Both the position numbers and the translations under genes were made by a program. This document shows, one piece after another, positions 6,275-15,014 of a stretch of 15,445 bases of DNA (position 1 is its first letter; the number at the start of each line of letters is the position of its first letter). The notes below the pieces were generated by a model. The model worked only from the letters and a program-made list of their open reading frames with translations, searched no databases and was not told where the DNA came from. The stretch is from HGM04593 sp045613945 (GTDB lineage Bacteria; Bacteroidota; Bacteroidia; Bacteroidales; Bacteroidaceae). Where the stretch lies: positions 1 through 15,445 of the forward strand of contig JAZLBZ010000061.1 of NCBI GenBank assembly GCA_045613945.1, given 5' to 3'.

Positions 6275-6300
6275 GAGGGGCCGACAAGCCCCTCTTTTTT
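6275..6300 (+). terminator. Leader terminator/attenuator upstream of rimP
   Basis: GAGGGGC-CGACAA-GCCCCTC makes a perfect 7-bp GC-rich stem with a 6-nt loop, followed by six T (6295-6300): a textbook intrinsic terminator. It lies about 12 nt after the predicted transcription start and 51 nt before the rimP ATG, with no gene between promoter and hairpin. It therefore cannot simply end an upstream gene; attenuation of the operon or release of a tiny leader RNA is the natural reading. Confidence 0.75.
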
Positions 6301-6351
6301 ATACCGACACGACAAGAAATCATATCATACATCAAAATAGAACAGAACTAT

Positions 6352-6819
6352 ATGATTGACAAACAGCAAGTAATCGACCTCACCAACGAGTGGCTAGCCG
6401 ACAAGGAGTATTTTTTGGTAGATGTTGTCATCAGCAAGGACGACAAGATAACAGTTGAGATTGACCACGCCGAGGGTGTGTGGATTGAGGACTGCGCCGA
6501 CCTGAGCCGTCACATCGAGAGCAACCTGAGCCGCGAGACCGAAGACTACGAACTTGAGGTAGGTTCGGCAGGCCTTGGCCAGCCTTTCAAGGTGGTACAG
6601 CAGTATCAGAACCACATTGGTCTTGAAGTGGAAGTACTTACAAAGGATGGCAAAAAACTCAAAGGCATTATGAAGGAAGCCAACGAGGAGAATTTCACCA
6701 TCACCATCTCAAAGAAAGAGAAACCAGCAGGTGCAAAGCGCCCTGTACTTGTCGAGGAGGATTTGCAGTTCGCCTACGACAGCGTCAAATACACGAAATA
6801 CATAATAAATTTTAAATAA
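6352..6819 (+). CDS. rimP: Ribosome maturation factor RimP
   Basis: RimP assists maturation of the 30S ribosomal subunit in the cytoplasm. The 155-aa length is normal for the family. The N-terminal alpha/beta domain (about 1-75) contains the usual VEIDHAEGVWIEDCADLSRHIE region and ends in YELEVGSAGLGQPFK (about 65-79), corresponding to the LEVSSPGLDRPL family motif. The C-terminal SH3-like barrel (about 82-155) follows with LTKDGKKLKGIM. It is the first gene of the operon, one nucleotide before nusA, the order conserved across most bacteria. The start at 6352 is the first ATG and gives the standard N-terminus. The leader carries a terminator hairpin (6275-6300), so expression is probably attenuated. 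Confidence 0.93.
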   Translation: MIDKQQVIDLTNEWLADKEYFLVDVVISKDDKITVEIDHAEGVWIEDCADLSRHIESNLSRETEDYELEVGSAGLGQPFKVVQQYQNHIGLEVEVLTKDGKKLKGIMKEANEENFTITISKKEKPAGAKRPVLVEEDLQFAYDSVKYTKYIINFK

Positions 6820-6820
6820 A

Positions 6821-8080
6821 ATGGCAAAGAAAGAAGAAACAATCAGCCTTCTTGATACATTTCAAGAGTTCAAGGAGTCGAAGAACATCGACCGTACAAC
6901 AATGATTAGCGTACTCGAGGAGAGTTTCCGCAAAGTTATCGTAAACCTTTTCGGCACCGACGAGAACTACTCAGTTATCGTCAACCCCGATCGTGGTGAC
7001 TTTGAGATTCAGCGCCGCCGCACCGTTGTTGCCGACAACGAGGTAAAAGACAGCAACTTCGAGATTTCACTCTCTGAGGCACAACTCATCGACGACACCT
7101 TTGAGGAGGGCGAGGAAGTGAGCGAAATCGTAAACTTTGCCGAGTTTGGCCGTCGCGCCATCCTCAACCTGCGCCAGACACTCGCATCAAAGATTCTCGA
7201 GTTGGAGAAGGACAGCCTCTACCACAAGTACAGCGAGAAGATTGGCCAGATTGTAAGCGCCGAGGTTTATCAGATTTGGAAGAAGGAACTGCTGCTTGTT
7301 GACGATGAGGGCAACGAGCTCATCCTCCCAAAGAGCGAGCAGATTCCAAGCGACTTCTACCGCAAGGGCGACCACGTGCGTGCAGTTGTTGAGCGTGTTG
7401 ACAACCAGAACAACAACCCAAAGATCATTCTCAGCCGCACATCGCCAATGTTCCTTCAGCGTCTTTTCGAACTTGAGGTGCCCGAGATCAACGATGGCCT
7501 CATCACCATCAAGAAGATTGCACGCATCCCAGGCAAGCGCGCCAAGATTGCCGTTGAGACATATGACGAGCGCATTGACCCGGTAGGTGCTTGCGTTGGC
7601 GTTAAGGGTTCACGTATTCACGGTATCGTTCGCGAACTCCGCAACGAGAACATCGACGTCATCCCATTCACATCAAACATCGAACTCTTCATTAAGCGTG
7701 CTCTTAGCCCTGCAAAGATTCAGGAGATCAAGCTCAACGAGGAGCAGCGCATTGCCGATGTAAACCTCAAGAAAGAGGAGGTTTCACTTGCTATCGGTAA
7801 AGACGGTCTCAACATCAAGCTCGCAAGCATGATTACAGAGTATACTATCAATGTATATCGCGAGATCGATGCACAGCAGGAGGATGACATCTACCTCGAC
7901 GAGTTTGCCGATGAGATTGAGGAGTGGGTAATCGAGGCTATCAAGAACATTGGCCTTGATACTGCAAAATCAGTCCTCAACACCCCACGCGAGGTTCTCA
8001 TAGAGAAGGCCGACCTTGAGGAAGACACAGTTGACCACCTTATCGAAGTGCTCCAGGCAGAGTTCGAGGATGAGGAATAA
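6821..8080 (+). CDS. nusA: Transcription elongation/termination factor NusA
   Basis: NusA binds RNA polymerase and nascent RNA and controls pausing, termination and antitermination. Domains of the 419-aa product: N-terminal polymerase-binding domain (about 1-125, with RRAILNLRQTLASKI at its end), S1 domain (about 135-205), KH1 with GVKGSR (260-265), KH2 with GKDG (326-329), then a helical C-terminal segment (about 355-412) that looks like a helix-hairpin-helix repeat, and an acidic end EFEDEE. There is no long C-terminal acidic-repeat region as in E. coli; this shorter form is usual for Bacteroidetes. It starts one nucleotide after the rimP stop (TAA-A-ATG), so translation is likely coupled. 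Being encoded directly behind a leader terminator, it is a plausible regulator of its own operon. Confidence 0.96.
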   Translation: MAKKEETISLLDTFQEFKESKNIDRTTMISVLEESFRKVIVNLFGTDENYSVIVNPDRGDFEIQRRRTVVADNEVKDSNFEISLSEAQLIDDTFEEGEEVSEIVNFAEFGRRAILNLRQTLASKILELEKDSLYHKYSEKIGQIVSAEVYQIWKKELLLVDDEGNELILPKSEQIPSDFYRKGDHVRAVVERVDNQNNNPKIILSRTSPMFLQRLFELEVPEINDGLITIKKIARIPGKRAKIAVETYDERIDPVGACVGVKGSRIHGIVRELRNENIDVIPFTSNIELFIKRALSPAKIQEIKLNEEQRIADVNLKKEEVSLAIGKDGLNIKLASMITEYTINVYREIDAQQEDDIYLDEFADEIEEWVIEAIKNIGLDTAKSVLNTPREVLIEKADLEEDTVDHLIEVLQAEFEDEE

Positions 8081-8117
8081 GCAACTAACAGGAAACTAAT
8101 ACTTAAAAAGACTACGA

Positions 8118-10925
8118 ATGAAGATTAGATTAAATAAAGTACAAAAGGAACTCAACATTGGCCTGTCGACCATTGTGGAATTCTTGCAGAAGAAGGGCTT
8201 CGAGATTAAGGAAGACCCCAATGCAGTTGTTCCCGAAGGTGGTTACGAGATGTTGATGCAGGAGTTCAGCGCCGACAAGAAGGCACGCATACAGTCGGAT
8301 AATTTTACCAGTGAGCGCCAGAACAAGGAGAAGCCTGTGGTAAAAGAGCCCGTTGCTGCAGCGCCTGCTGTCAAGGAAGAGAAGAAGGCCGAGCCGGTTG
8401 TTAAGGAGACTCCAAAGGTTGAAGCACCGACAATCAAGGTTACAGGCCGCATTGACCTCGACGCGCTCAAGAAAAAGGCTCAGCCCAAGAAGGAAGAGCC
8501 TAAGAAAGAGGAACCAAAGAAAGAAGAGCCCAAGAAGGCCGAGCCAGTTGCTGCAGCACCTGTTGCAGCTGAGCCGGTAAAGGCAGAGCCCGTAAAGGTC
8601 GCTGAACTGGTAAAGGAGGAGCCACAGGCACAACTCACACAACTTGATGAGGTTGAAGCACCAAAACTCAAGATTATGGGTCAGATTGACCTCGCTGCCA
8701 TCAACCAGTCTACACGCCCAAAGAAGAAGAGCAAGGAGGAGAAGAAGAAGGAGCGTGAGGAGAAGGACAAGCAGCGCGAGGAGCAGCGCAAGCAGCAGCG
8801 CGAGGCACAGCGTCATGGCAACGAAGGCGGCGAGAAGAAGAAGCGCCAGCGCATCAACAGCCAGCGCGTCGACATCAACGATGTTAAGGAGAACGCCAAC
8901 AGCAATAACAGCGGCAACGACAACAAGGACTGGAGTGCAAACCGCAACAAGAGCAACAACCAGTCACAGGGCAGCCGCAAGGACCGCGACCGTCAGCACA
9001 AGCGTTTCGACAAGAATGATGTTAGCGACGAGGACGTGTCAAAGCAGATAAAGGAGACACTCGACCGCCTCACCAATCGCGGCAAGGGCAACAAATCAGC
9101 AAAATACCGCAAGGAGAAACGCGATATGGCTGCCGAGCGCCAAATGCAGCAGATGAGCGAGGAGATGGAGCAGAGCAAGGTTCTGCAGCTCACAGAGTTC
9201 GTTACTGCAAACGAGCTTGCAAGCATGATGAACATCTCGGTTACACAGGTTATTGCAACCTGTATGAGCATTGGCATGATGGTATCAATCAACCAGCGCC
9301 TCGACGCCGAGACCATCAACATCGTTGCCGAGGAGTTCGGTTACACAACAGAATATGTAAGCGCCGAGGTTGCCAATGCTATTGAGGAGGCTGCCGATAC
9401 CGAGGAGGATTTGGAGCCACGCGCACCAATCATCACTGTGATGGGTCACGTTGACCATGGTAAGACATCGCTGCTCGACTACATCCGCAAGGCGAATGTA
9501 ATTGCAGGCGAGGCCGGCGGTATCACCCAGCACATCGGTGCCTACAACGTTAAGATGGAGAGCGGCAAGCACATCACATTCCTTGACACTCCGGGCCACG
9601 AGGCCTTTACAGCCATGCGTGCACGCGGTGCCAAGATCACCGATATCGTTATCATCATCATCGCTGCCGACGACGACGTGATGCCACAGACTAAGGAGGC
9701 CATCAACCACGCTATGGCAGCAGGTGTGCCCATCGTCTTCGCCATCAACAAGTGCGACAAGCCAACAGCCGATCCTAACAAGATCAAGGAGCAACTGGCA
9801 CAGTTGAACATGCTCGTTGAGGACTGGGGTGGAAAATACCAGTCACAGGAAATCTCGGCAAAGAAAGGTATGGGTGTCGAGGAACTCATGGAGAAGGTAC
9901 TTCTCGAGGCCGAATTGCTTGACCTCAAGGCAAACCCCAACCGCAAGGCAACAGGTTCTGTCATTGAGTCTACACTCGACAAGGGTCGTGGCTATGTAGC
10001 GACAGTACTCGTGCAGAACGGTACACTAAAGGTTGGTGACATTGTTGTTGCCGGCACACAGTGGGGTAAGGTAAAGGCAATCTTCAACGAGCGCAACCAG
10101 CGCATCAAGGAGATTCGTCCTGCCGAGCCAGCACTTATCCTCGGCCTCAACGGCGCGCCTGCAGCGGGTGACACATTCAACGTTGTAGAGAGCGAGCGCG
10201 AGGCACGCGAAATCACCGGCAAGCGCGAGCAGTTGCAGCGTGAGCAGGGATTGCGCACACAGAAGATGCTTACTCTAGACGAGGTTGGCCGCCGCATTGC
10301 ACTCGGTAACTTCCAGACCCTCAACATCATTGTCAAGGGTGACGTGGACGGTTCTATCGAGGCTCTGAGCGACTCACTTATCAAACTCTCGACCGAGAAT
10401 ATCCAGGTGAACGTAATACACAAGGCTGTCGGTCAGATTTCGGAGAGCGACGTGAGCCTTGCAGCAGCATCGGATGCAATTATCGTAGGTTTCCAGGTGC
10501 GTCCTTCAGTGACAGCACGCAAGGTTGCCGAGAACGAGGGTGTCGACATCCGCATCTACTCTATCATCTATGATGCTATCGAAGAGGTGAAAGCCGCTAT
10601 GGAGGGTATGCTTGCACCAATCGTCAAAGAGGAGATTACCGCTACCATCGAGGTGCGCGAAACATTCCACATCAGCAAGGTGGGTACAGTTGCCGGCTGT
10701 ATGGTACGCGAGGGTAAGGTGAAACGCACCGACCGTGCACGCCTCATCCGCGACGGTATCGTTATCCACACCGGTAACCTTGCTGCGCTCAAGCGCTTCA
10801 AGGAGGATGTAAAGGAAGTAGGTACAAACTTCGAGTGCGGTATCAGCCTTGTATCACAGGACGACATCAAGGTTGGCGATATCATCGAGACATTCGTTCA
10901 GGTTGAAGTTAAACAGAAACTGTAA
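8118..10925 (+). CDS. infB: Translation initiation factor IF-2
   Basis: GTPase that delivers initiator tRNA to the 30S subunit and promotes subunit joining. The 935-aa product has a Bacteroidetes-type N-terminal helical domain (1-55, RLNKVQKELNIGLSTI). A long charged linker (about 60-345) follows, with four tandem PKKEE-type repeats and the paired motifs IKVTGRIDLDAL and LKIMGQIDLAAI. The conserved IF2_N domain lies at about 354-415. The G domain carries G1 GHVDHGKT (443-450), G3 DTPGHE (490-495) and G4 NKCD (544-547), and is followed by domains II, III and the C-terminal fMet-tRNA-binding domain, ending near VEVKQKL. All GTPase residues are intact, including the His of DTPGHE. The start at 8118 lies 37 nt after nusA and gives the expected N-terminal domain. 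Confidence 0.97.
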   Translation: MKIRLNKVQKELNIGLSTIVEFLQKKGFEIKEDPNAVVPEGGYEMLMQEFSADKKARIQSDNFTSERQNKEKPVVKEPVAAAPAVKEEKKAEPVVKETPKVEAPTIKVTGRIDLDALKKKAQPKKEEPKKEEPKKEEPKKAEPVAAAPVAAEPVKAEPVKVAELVKEEPQAQLTQLDEVEAPKLKIMGQIDLAAINQSTRPKKKSKEEKKKEREEKDKQREEQRKQQREAQRHGNEGGEKKKRQRINSQRVDINDVKENANSNNSGNDNKDWSANRNKSNNQSQGSRKDRDRQHKRFDKNDVSDEDVSKQIKETLDRLTNRGKGNKSAKYRKEKRDMAAERQMQQMSEEMEQSKVLQLTEFVTANELASMMNISVTQVIATCMSIGMMVSINQRLDAETINIVAEEFGYTTEYVSAEVANAIEEAADTEEDLEPRAPIITVMGHVDHGKTSLLDYIRKANVIAGEAGGITQHIGAYNVKMESGKHITFLDTPGHEAFTAMRARGAKITDIVIIIIAADDDVMPQTKEAINHAMAAGVPIVFAINKCDKPTADPNKIKEQLAQLNMLVEDWGGKYQSQEISAKKGMGVEELMEKVLLEAELLDLKANPNRKATGSVIESTLDKGRGYVATVLVQNGTLKVGDIVVAGTQWGKVKAIFNERNQRIKEIRPAEPALILGLNGAPAAGDTFNVVESEREAREITGKREQLQREQGLRTQKMLTLDEVGRRIALGNFQTLNIIVKGDVDGSIEALSDSLIKLSTENIQVNVIHKAVGQISESDVSLAAASDAIIVGFQVRPSVTARKVAENEGVDIRIYSIIYDAIEEVKAAMEGMLAPIVKEEITATIEVRETFHISKVGTVAGCMVREGKVKRTDRARLIRDGIVIHTGNLAALKRFKEDVKEVGTNFECGISLVSQDDIKVGDIIETFVQVEVKQKL
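8484..8543 (+). repeat. Four tandem 15-bp repeats coding PKKEE in infB
   Basis: The stretch encodes PKKEE-PKKEE-PKKEE-PKKAE. The units differ at synonymous third positions (CCC/CCT/CCA, AAG/AAA, GAA/GAG), so they are not freshly copied. They lie in the disordered linker of IF-2, where copy number can be expected to vary among strains. Confidence 0.85.
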
Positions 10926-10936
10926 GATAACATAGA

Positions 10937-11455
10937 ATGAACACACTGGATATAGTCCTTTTGTCAGTAATTGGAATAGGTGCAATCTACGGACTGATTT
11001 CGGGACTTGTCAAGCAATTGAGTTTTGGAGCAGGCATAGCAATAGGCTTGCTCCAAGCTACAATTTTCTACCCCAAGGCAGCAGCATGGCTGCAGGGAAT
11101 GACCGAGTGGGGCGACCTGATATGCACCGTATTGGGTTTCCTCATGGTATTCGCAGTCATTTCACTGGCAATAAATCTTTTAGGTTTTCTGCTACGTTGG
11201 TTGCTCAAGGTCATCATGCTTGGCTGGATAGACCGTTTGCTGGGTGCAATATTTTCGGCAGCCATAGCAATGGGAGTGGTTGTGCTTGGAGTGAACATTA
11301 GCGAGAGCATTGCTCCCGAGTTTGAAATCACCAGCAAAACATCGCAAGAGGAATCGTTGTTATACAACAAGGTTGCCGAAGTTACTTTTTTAGTCATCGA
11401 GGAGGCGAAGAAGATAGATGAAGAAAAAGAACAACATATTGAAGAAACTTGCTGA
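10937..11455 (+). CDS. CvpA family integral membrane protein
   Basis: The 172-aa protein has the CvpA (colicin V production accessory) pattern: an N-terminal hydrophobic helix with NTLDIVLLSVIGIGAIYGLISGLVKQ (read in two parts, residues 2-15 and 16-27), further membrane segments at about 33-50, 62-90 and 100-122, and a charged C-terminal tail of about 45 residues (EEAKKIDEEKEQHIEE). Its exact job is unknown; the name comes from E. coli colicin V secretion, and colicins are not implied here. It starts 11 nt after infB and its last 38 nt overlap the start of sufB in another frame. Its position between infB and suf genes may reflect translational coupling or a membrane role linked to the operon. 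Confidence 0.85.
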   Translation: MNTLDIVLLSVIGIGAIYGLISGLVKQLSFGAGIAIGLLQATIFYPKAAAWLQGMTEWGDLICTVLGFLMVFAVISLAINLLGFLLRWLLKVIMLGWIDRLLGAIFSAAIAMGVVVLGVNISESIAPEFEITSKTSQEESLLYNKVAEVTFLVIEEAKKIDEEKEQHIEETC

Positions 11456-12863
11456 CAAGGCCTATGAATTTGGTTTTGTAAGCAAGATAAAGACAGACAT
11501 AATTGAGAAAGGACTCAGCGAAGACACAATCAGACTCATCTCGCGCAAGAAGAACGAGCCGGACTGGATGCTAGAGTTCCGCTTGACAGCCTACAGGCAT
11601 TGGCTCACAATGGAGATGCCGCAGTGGGCACACCTGGATATACCGCCAATCGACTATCAGGCGATATCCTACTATGCCGACCCCTTGAAAAAGAGCAAGG
11701 AGAGCAAGAACAAGGAGATTGACCCAGAGTTGATGAAGACATTCGAGAAACTGGGCATTCCTCTTGAGGAGCGACTTGCGCTAAGCGGCACCGCTGTCGA
11801 TGCCGTTATGGACTCTGTGTCGGTAAAGACCACCTTCAAGGAGGAACTTAAGGAGAAAGGCATCATATTCAGTTCAATGGGCGAGGCCATTCAGGAGCAC
11901 CCCGAACTGGTGCGCCAGTATCTTGGCACAGTTGTCAGTTACCGCGACAACTTCTTTGCCGCGCTCAACACCGCAGTGTTCAGCGACGGTTCCTTCGTAT
12001 ACATTCCAAAGGGAGTACGTTGCCCGCGCGAACTGTCGACCTATTTCCGCATCAACGCGGCAAACACAGGCCAGTTCGAGCGCACGCTCATCATTGCCGA
12101 TGACGAGAGTTACGTCTCGTACCTCGAGGGCTGTACCGCCCCCATGCGTGACGAGAACCAGTTGCACGCCGCCATCGTTGAGATTGTGGTGAACGAGAAT
12201 GCCGAGGTAAAATACAGCACCGTGCAGAACTGGTACCCCGGCGATGCCGAGGGAAAGGGCGGCGTCTACAACTTCGTCACCAAGCGTGGCGACTGTCGTG
12301 GTCGTGGCAGCAAATTGTCGTGGACACAGGTGGAGACCGGCTCGGCCATCACCTGGAAATACCCCAGTTGCATTCTGCGCGGCGACAACTCACAGGGCGA
12401 GTTCTACTCTGTGGCACTCACCAACAACTATCAGCAGGCCGACACCGGCACAAAGATGATTCATCTTGGCAAGAACACCAAGAGCACCATCATCAGCAAG
12501 GGTATCTCGGCCGGCAAGAGCCAGAATTCATATCGTGGTCTGGTGCGTGTGAGCAAGAATGCCGACAACGCCCGCAACTACAGCCAGTGCGACTCGCTGC
12601 TGTTGGGTGACAAGTGCGGCGCACACACCTTCCCCTACATGGACATTCACAATAACAGCGCCATTGTAGAACACGAGGCCACGACATCAAAAATCTCCGA
12701 AGACCAGCTCTTCTACTGCAACCAGCGAGGCATTGGCACCGAGGAGGCTATCGGCCTCATCGTCAACGGATATGCACGCGAGGTGCTCAACAAACTCCCG
12801 ATGGAGTTTGCCGTTGAGGCACAGAAGTTGCTGAGCGTATCGCTCGAGGGAGCAGTAGGATGA
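11418..12863 (+). CDS. sufB: Fe-S cluster assembly scaffold protein SufB
   Basis: SufB is the scaffold subunit of the SufBC2D complex, on which Fe-S clusters are built in the cytoplasm. The 481-aa product has the family N-terminal helical domain (YGFxxKIKTDIIEKGL type), EFRLTAYRHWLTMEMPQWAHL (around residues 51-71), and the beta-helix core. Functional residues: Cys391 in SQCDSLLLG and Glu418-His419-Glu420 in VEHEATTSKI, with the same 28-residue spacing as E. coli Cys405 and His433. It starts inside the cvpA coding region (38-nt overlap). This ATG is the first in frame and gives the N-terminus expected by comparison with other Bacteroidetes SufB, so the overlap looks genuine. The end overlaps a possible sufC ATG by 4 nt. 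Confidence 0.96.
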   Translation: MKKKNNILKKLADKAYEFGFVSKIKTDIIEKGLSEDTIRLISRKKNEPDWMLEFRLTAYRHWLTMEMPQWAHLDIPPIDYQAISYYADPLKKSKESKNKEIDPELMKTFEKLGIPLEERLALSGTAVDAVMDSVSVKTTFKEELKEKGIIFSSMGEAIQEHPELVRQYLGTVVSYRDNFFAALNTAVFSDGSFVYIPKGVRCPRELSTYFRINAANTGQFERTLIIADDESYVSYLEGCTAPMRDENQLHAAIVEIVVNENAEVKYSTVQNWYPGDAEGKGGVYNFVTKRGDCRGRGSKLSWTQVETGSAITWKYPSCILRGDNSQGEFYSVALTNNYQQADTGTKMIHLGKNTKSTIISKGISAGKSQNSYRGLVRVSKNADNARNYSQCDSLLLGDKCGAHTFPYMDIHNNSAIVEHEATTSKISEDQLFYCNQRGIGTEEAIGLIVNGYAREVLNKLPMEFAVEAQKLLSVSLEGAVG

Positions 12864-12880
12864 TAAACCACAAGAGTATT

Positions 12881-13639
12881 ATGGAAAATTTACTTGAAAT
12901 AAAAAACCTTCACGCCACCATCGATGGCAAAGAGATACTTAAAGGAATAAACCTCACCATCAAGGCAGGCGAGGTACACGCCATAATGGGCCCCAACGGT
13001 TCGGGCAAGAGCACACTTAGCAACGTGCTTGTGGGCCACCCTGCCTACACCGTTACCGAGGGCGAAGTTATCTACAATGGCAAGAACCTGCTTGAACTCT
13101 CTCCCGAGGACCGCAGCCACGAGGGACTCTTCCTCTCGTTCCAGTACCCGGTGGAGATTCCGGGCGTTAGCATCACCAACTTCATGCGCGCAGCCATTAA
13201 CGCCAAGCGCGAATACCTGAAGCAGGAGCCAATGAGCGCTAGCGACTTCCTCAAGTTCATGCGCGAGAAGCGTGCGCTTGTGAACCTTGACAGCAAGCTT
13301 GCCAACCGTTCGGTGAACGAGGGTTTCAGCGGCGGCGAGAAGAAACGTAACGAGATATTCCAGATGGCAATGCTCGAGCCAACACTTAGCATTCTCGACG
13401 AGACCGACTCAGGACTCGACATCGACGCGCTGCGCATTGTTGCCGAGGGCGTAAACAAACTCAAGCGCCCCGACACATCGAGCATCGTCATCACCCACTA
13501 CCAGAGACTGCTAGACTACATCAAGCCCGATATCGTTCACGTGCTCTACAACGGCCGTATTGTAATGACAGCCGGCCCTGAGCTTGTACAGGAACTTGAG
13601 GTACGTGGATATGACTGGATTAAAAACGAGAACCAATGA
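12881..13639 (+). CDS. sufC: Fe-S cluster assembly ATPase SufC
   Basis: SufC is the ABC-type ATPase of the SufBC2D complex. All ATPase motifs are intact (numbering from this start): Walker A GPNGSGKST (37-45), Q-loop SFQYP near 86-90, signature FSGGE (149-153), Walker B LSILDE (169-174) followed by D-loop SGLD, and H-loop His206 in ITHYQ. The SufC-specific ETDSGLDIDAL segment is present. I prefer the start at 12881 because family members begin a few residues before LEIKNLHA. The frame is open to an ATG at 12860 that overlaps the sufB stop as ATGA and would add seven residues, so that start is a real alternative. The gene ends in a 4-nt ATGA overlap with sufD. Confidence 0.93.
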   Translation: MENLLEIKNLHATIDGKEILKGINLTIKAGEVHAIMGPNGSGKSTLSNVLVGHPAYTVTEGEVIYNGKNLLELSPEDRSHEGLFLSFQYPVEIPGVSITNFMRAAINAKREYLKQEPMSASDFLKFMREKRALVNLDSKLANRSVNEGFSGGEKKRNEIFQMAMLEPTLSILDETDSGLDIDALRIVAEGVNKLKRPDTSSIVITHYQRLLDYIKPDIVHVLYNGRIVMTAGPELVQELEVRGYDWIKNENQ

Positions 13640-14979
13640 TGGGCAACGAACAGGAATACATAGAACTGTTCGTGCAGAACAGGGAGACAATTGACAGCGC
13701 CTGCGCACCACTGCTCAACAGCAAGCGTCAGGAGGCGTTCGAGCGTTTCAAGGCAGCAGGTTTCCCAACCCGCAAGGACGAGGCATGGCTCAACACGCCC
13801 ATTGCCAAGCAGTTCGGCATCGACTATGGAATGAATCTGAAGCGTGCCGAGGCAAATGTCAACGCCGGCACCATATTCCATTGCGATGTCCCCAACTTGA
13901 AATCGCACAGGGTATATATTGTCCACGACAGTTACACCCCCGCCGAAGGCCACAGCCGCGAGTTGCCACAGGGAGTAATCCTGGGCAGTCTCAACGCCAT
14001 TGCCAAGAGCCACCCTGCCATGCTCGAGAAATACTATAACCGCCTCGCCGCCGAGGGTGACAGCATAGCGCAGTTCAACACCATGTTCGCACAGGACGGC
14101 GTGGTGCTCTACGTTCCGCAGGGCACCGTTGTCGAGGAGACAATACAGATTGTATCGCTCATCCAGGCAAACGTAGAGATGCTGCTCAACCGCCGCATCC
14201 TCATTATCCTTGAGGCAAACAGCAAGGCAAACATCCTTTTGTGCGACCACTCGTCACAGGAAAAGCAGTCGCTCTCTACACTCGTCACCGAGGTATTCGT
14301 TGGCGCAGGCGCTTCGCTCAACATATATGACATCGAGGAGACGGCAACCGGCAACACCCGCGTGGCATCGCTTCTTGTTGACCAGCAGGCCGACAGCCAT
14401 TTCAACCACTGCTGCGTGACACTCACCAACGGTTTCACACGCAACAGCGCCAATGTTGCGCTTAACGGTCGAGGAGCAGAGACAAGCATCAACGGCCTTG
14501 CCATTGGCGACAAGACACAGCACATAGACAACCACACGCTCGTTGAGCACAAGGTTGCCGACTGCACCAGCAGTGAACTCTACAAATACATCCTCGACGA
14601 GTCGTCGACAGGTGTCTTTGCCGGCAAGATGCACATACACCCCGATGCACAGCGCACCGTCTCGCAGCAAACCAACCGCAACCTGTGCCTCACGACATGT
14701 GCACATATATATGCACAGCCACAGTTGGAAATCTATGCCGATGATGTAAAGTGCAGTCATGGTTCCACTGTGGGACAGTTGGACGAGAACGCGCTCTTCT
14801 ACATGCAGCAACGAGGCATCCCTGCCGACGAGGCACGCCATCTGCTCATGTATGCCTTTGCCGGCGAGGTCATTGAGAACATCGACATAGTTCCACTAAA
14901 GGAGCGCCTGCACATTCTCATTGAAAAACGCTTTCGCGGCGAACTCGGCAAATGCAAAGGCTGCAACCTGTGTAAATAA
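13636..14979 (+). CDS. sufD: Fe-S cluster assembly protein SufD
   Basis: SufD is the SufB paralogue that completes the SufBC2D scaffold and is needed for iron entry. The 447-aa product has the SufD N-terminal helical region with FPTRKDEAWLNTP (about 43-55), which corresponds to the family RxExWKYT-type segment, the beta-helix core, and the conserved CSHG motif with His375, equivalent to E. coli His360. LDENALFYMQQRGI and EARHLLMYAFAGEVIE close the core. The C-terminus is unusual: GKCKGCNLCK has Cys440, Cys443 and Cys446 in a CxxCxxC spacing. The gene begins ATGATG; the first ATG overlaps the sufC stop (ATGA), and the second (13639) also fits. Translation is likely coupled to sufC. Confidence 0.95.
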   Translation: MMGNEQEYIELFVQNRETIDSACAPLLNSKRQEAFERFKAAGFPTRKDEAWLNTPIAKQFGIDYGMNLKRAEANVNAGTIFHCDVPNLKSHRVYIVHDSYTPAEGHSRELPQGVILGSLNAIAKSHPAMLEKYYNRLAAEGDSIAQFNTMFAQDGVVLYVPQGTVVEETIQIVSLIQANVEMLLNRRILIILEANSKANILLCDHSSQEKQSLSTLVTEVFVGAGASLNIYDIEETATGNTRVASLLVDQQADSHFNHCCVTLTNGFTRNSANVALNGRGAETSINGLAIGDKTQHIDNHTLVEHKVADCTSSELYKYILDESSTGVFAGKMHIHPDAQRTVSQQTNRNLCLTTCAHIYAQPQLEIYADDVKCSHGSTVGQLDENALFYMQQRGIPADEARHLLMYAFAGEVIENIDIVPLKERLHILIEKRFRGELGKCKGCNLCK

Positions 14980-15014
14980 AAAAATATAGAAGCGAGCCTT
15001 TATCCCCGCTGCAA

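Larger units (their letters stand above)
5984..6351. other. Divergent intergenic region between ligase cassette and rimP operon
   Basis: This 368-bp AT-rich gap has no convincing reading frame. It holds the leader and promoter candidate of the minus-strand cassette (5984-6085), about 140 bp with no clear function containing a small palindrome TAGATA-AAA-TATCTA (6163-6177), and the promoter, leader terminator and 5' leader of rimP (6225-6351). Confidence 0.7.

Noticed and set aside
8130..8816. Long minus-strand open frame opposite the 5' part of infB, very Leu-rich
   Set aside because: It is the complement of the Lys/Glu-coding linker of IF-2 (AAG/GAG codons read back as CTT/CTC), with no membrane-protein pattern or own promoter.
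13546..14250. 234-codon minus-strand frame opposite sufC/sufD
   Set aside because: It lies fully antisense to well-supported suf genes, has no promoter, and its product has no recognisable domain; a shadow of biased codon use.
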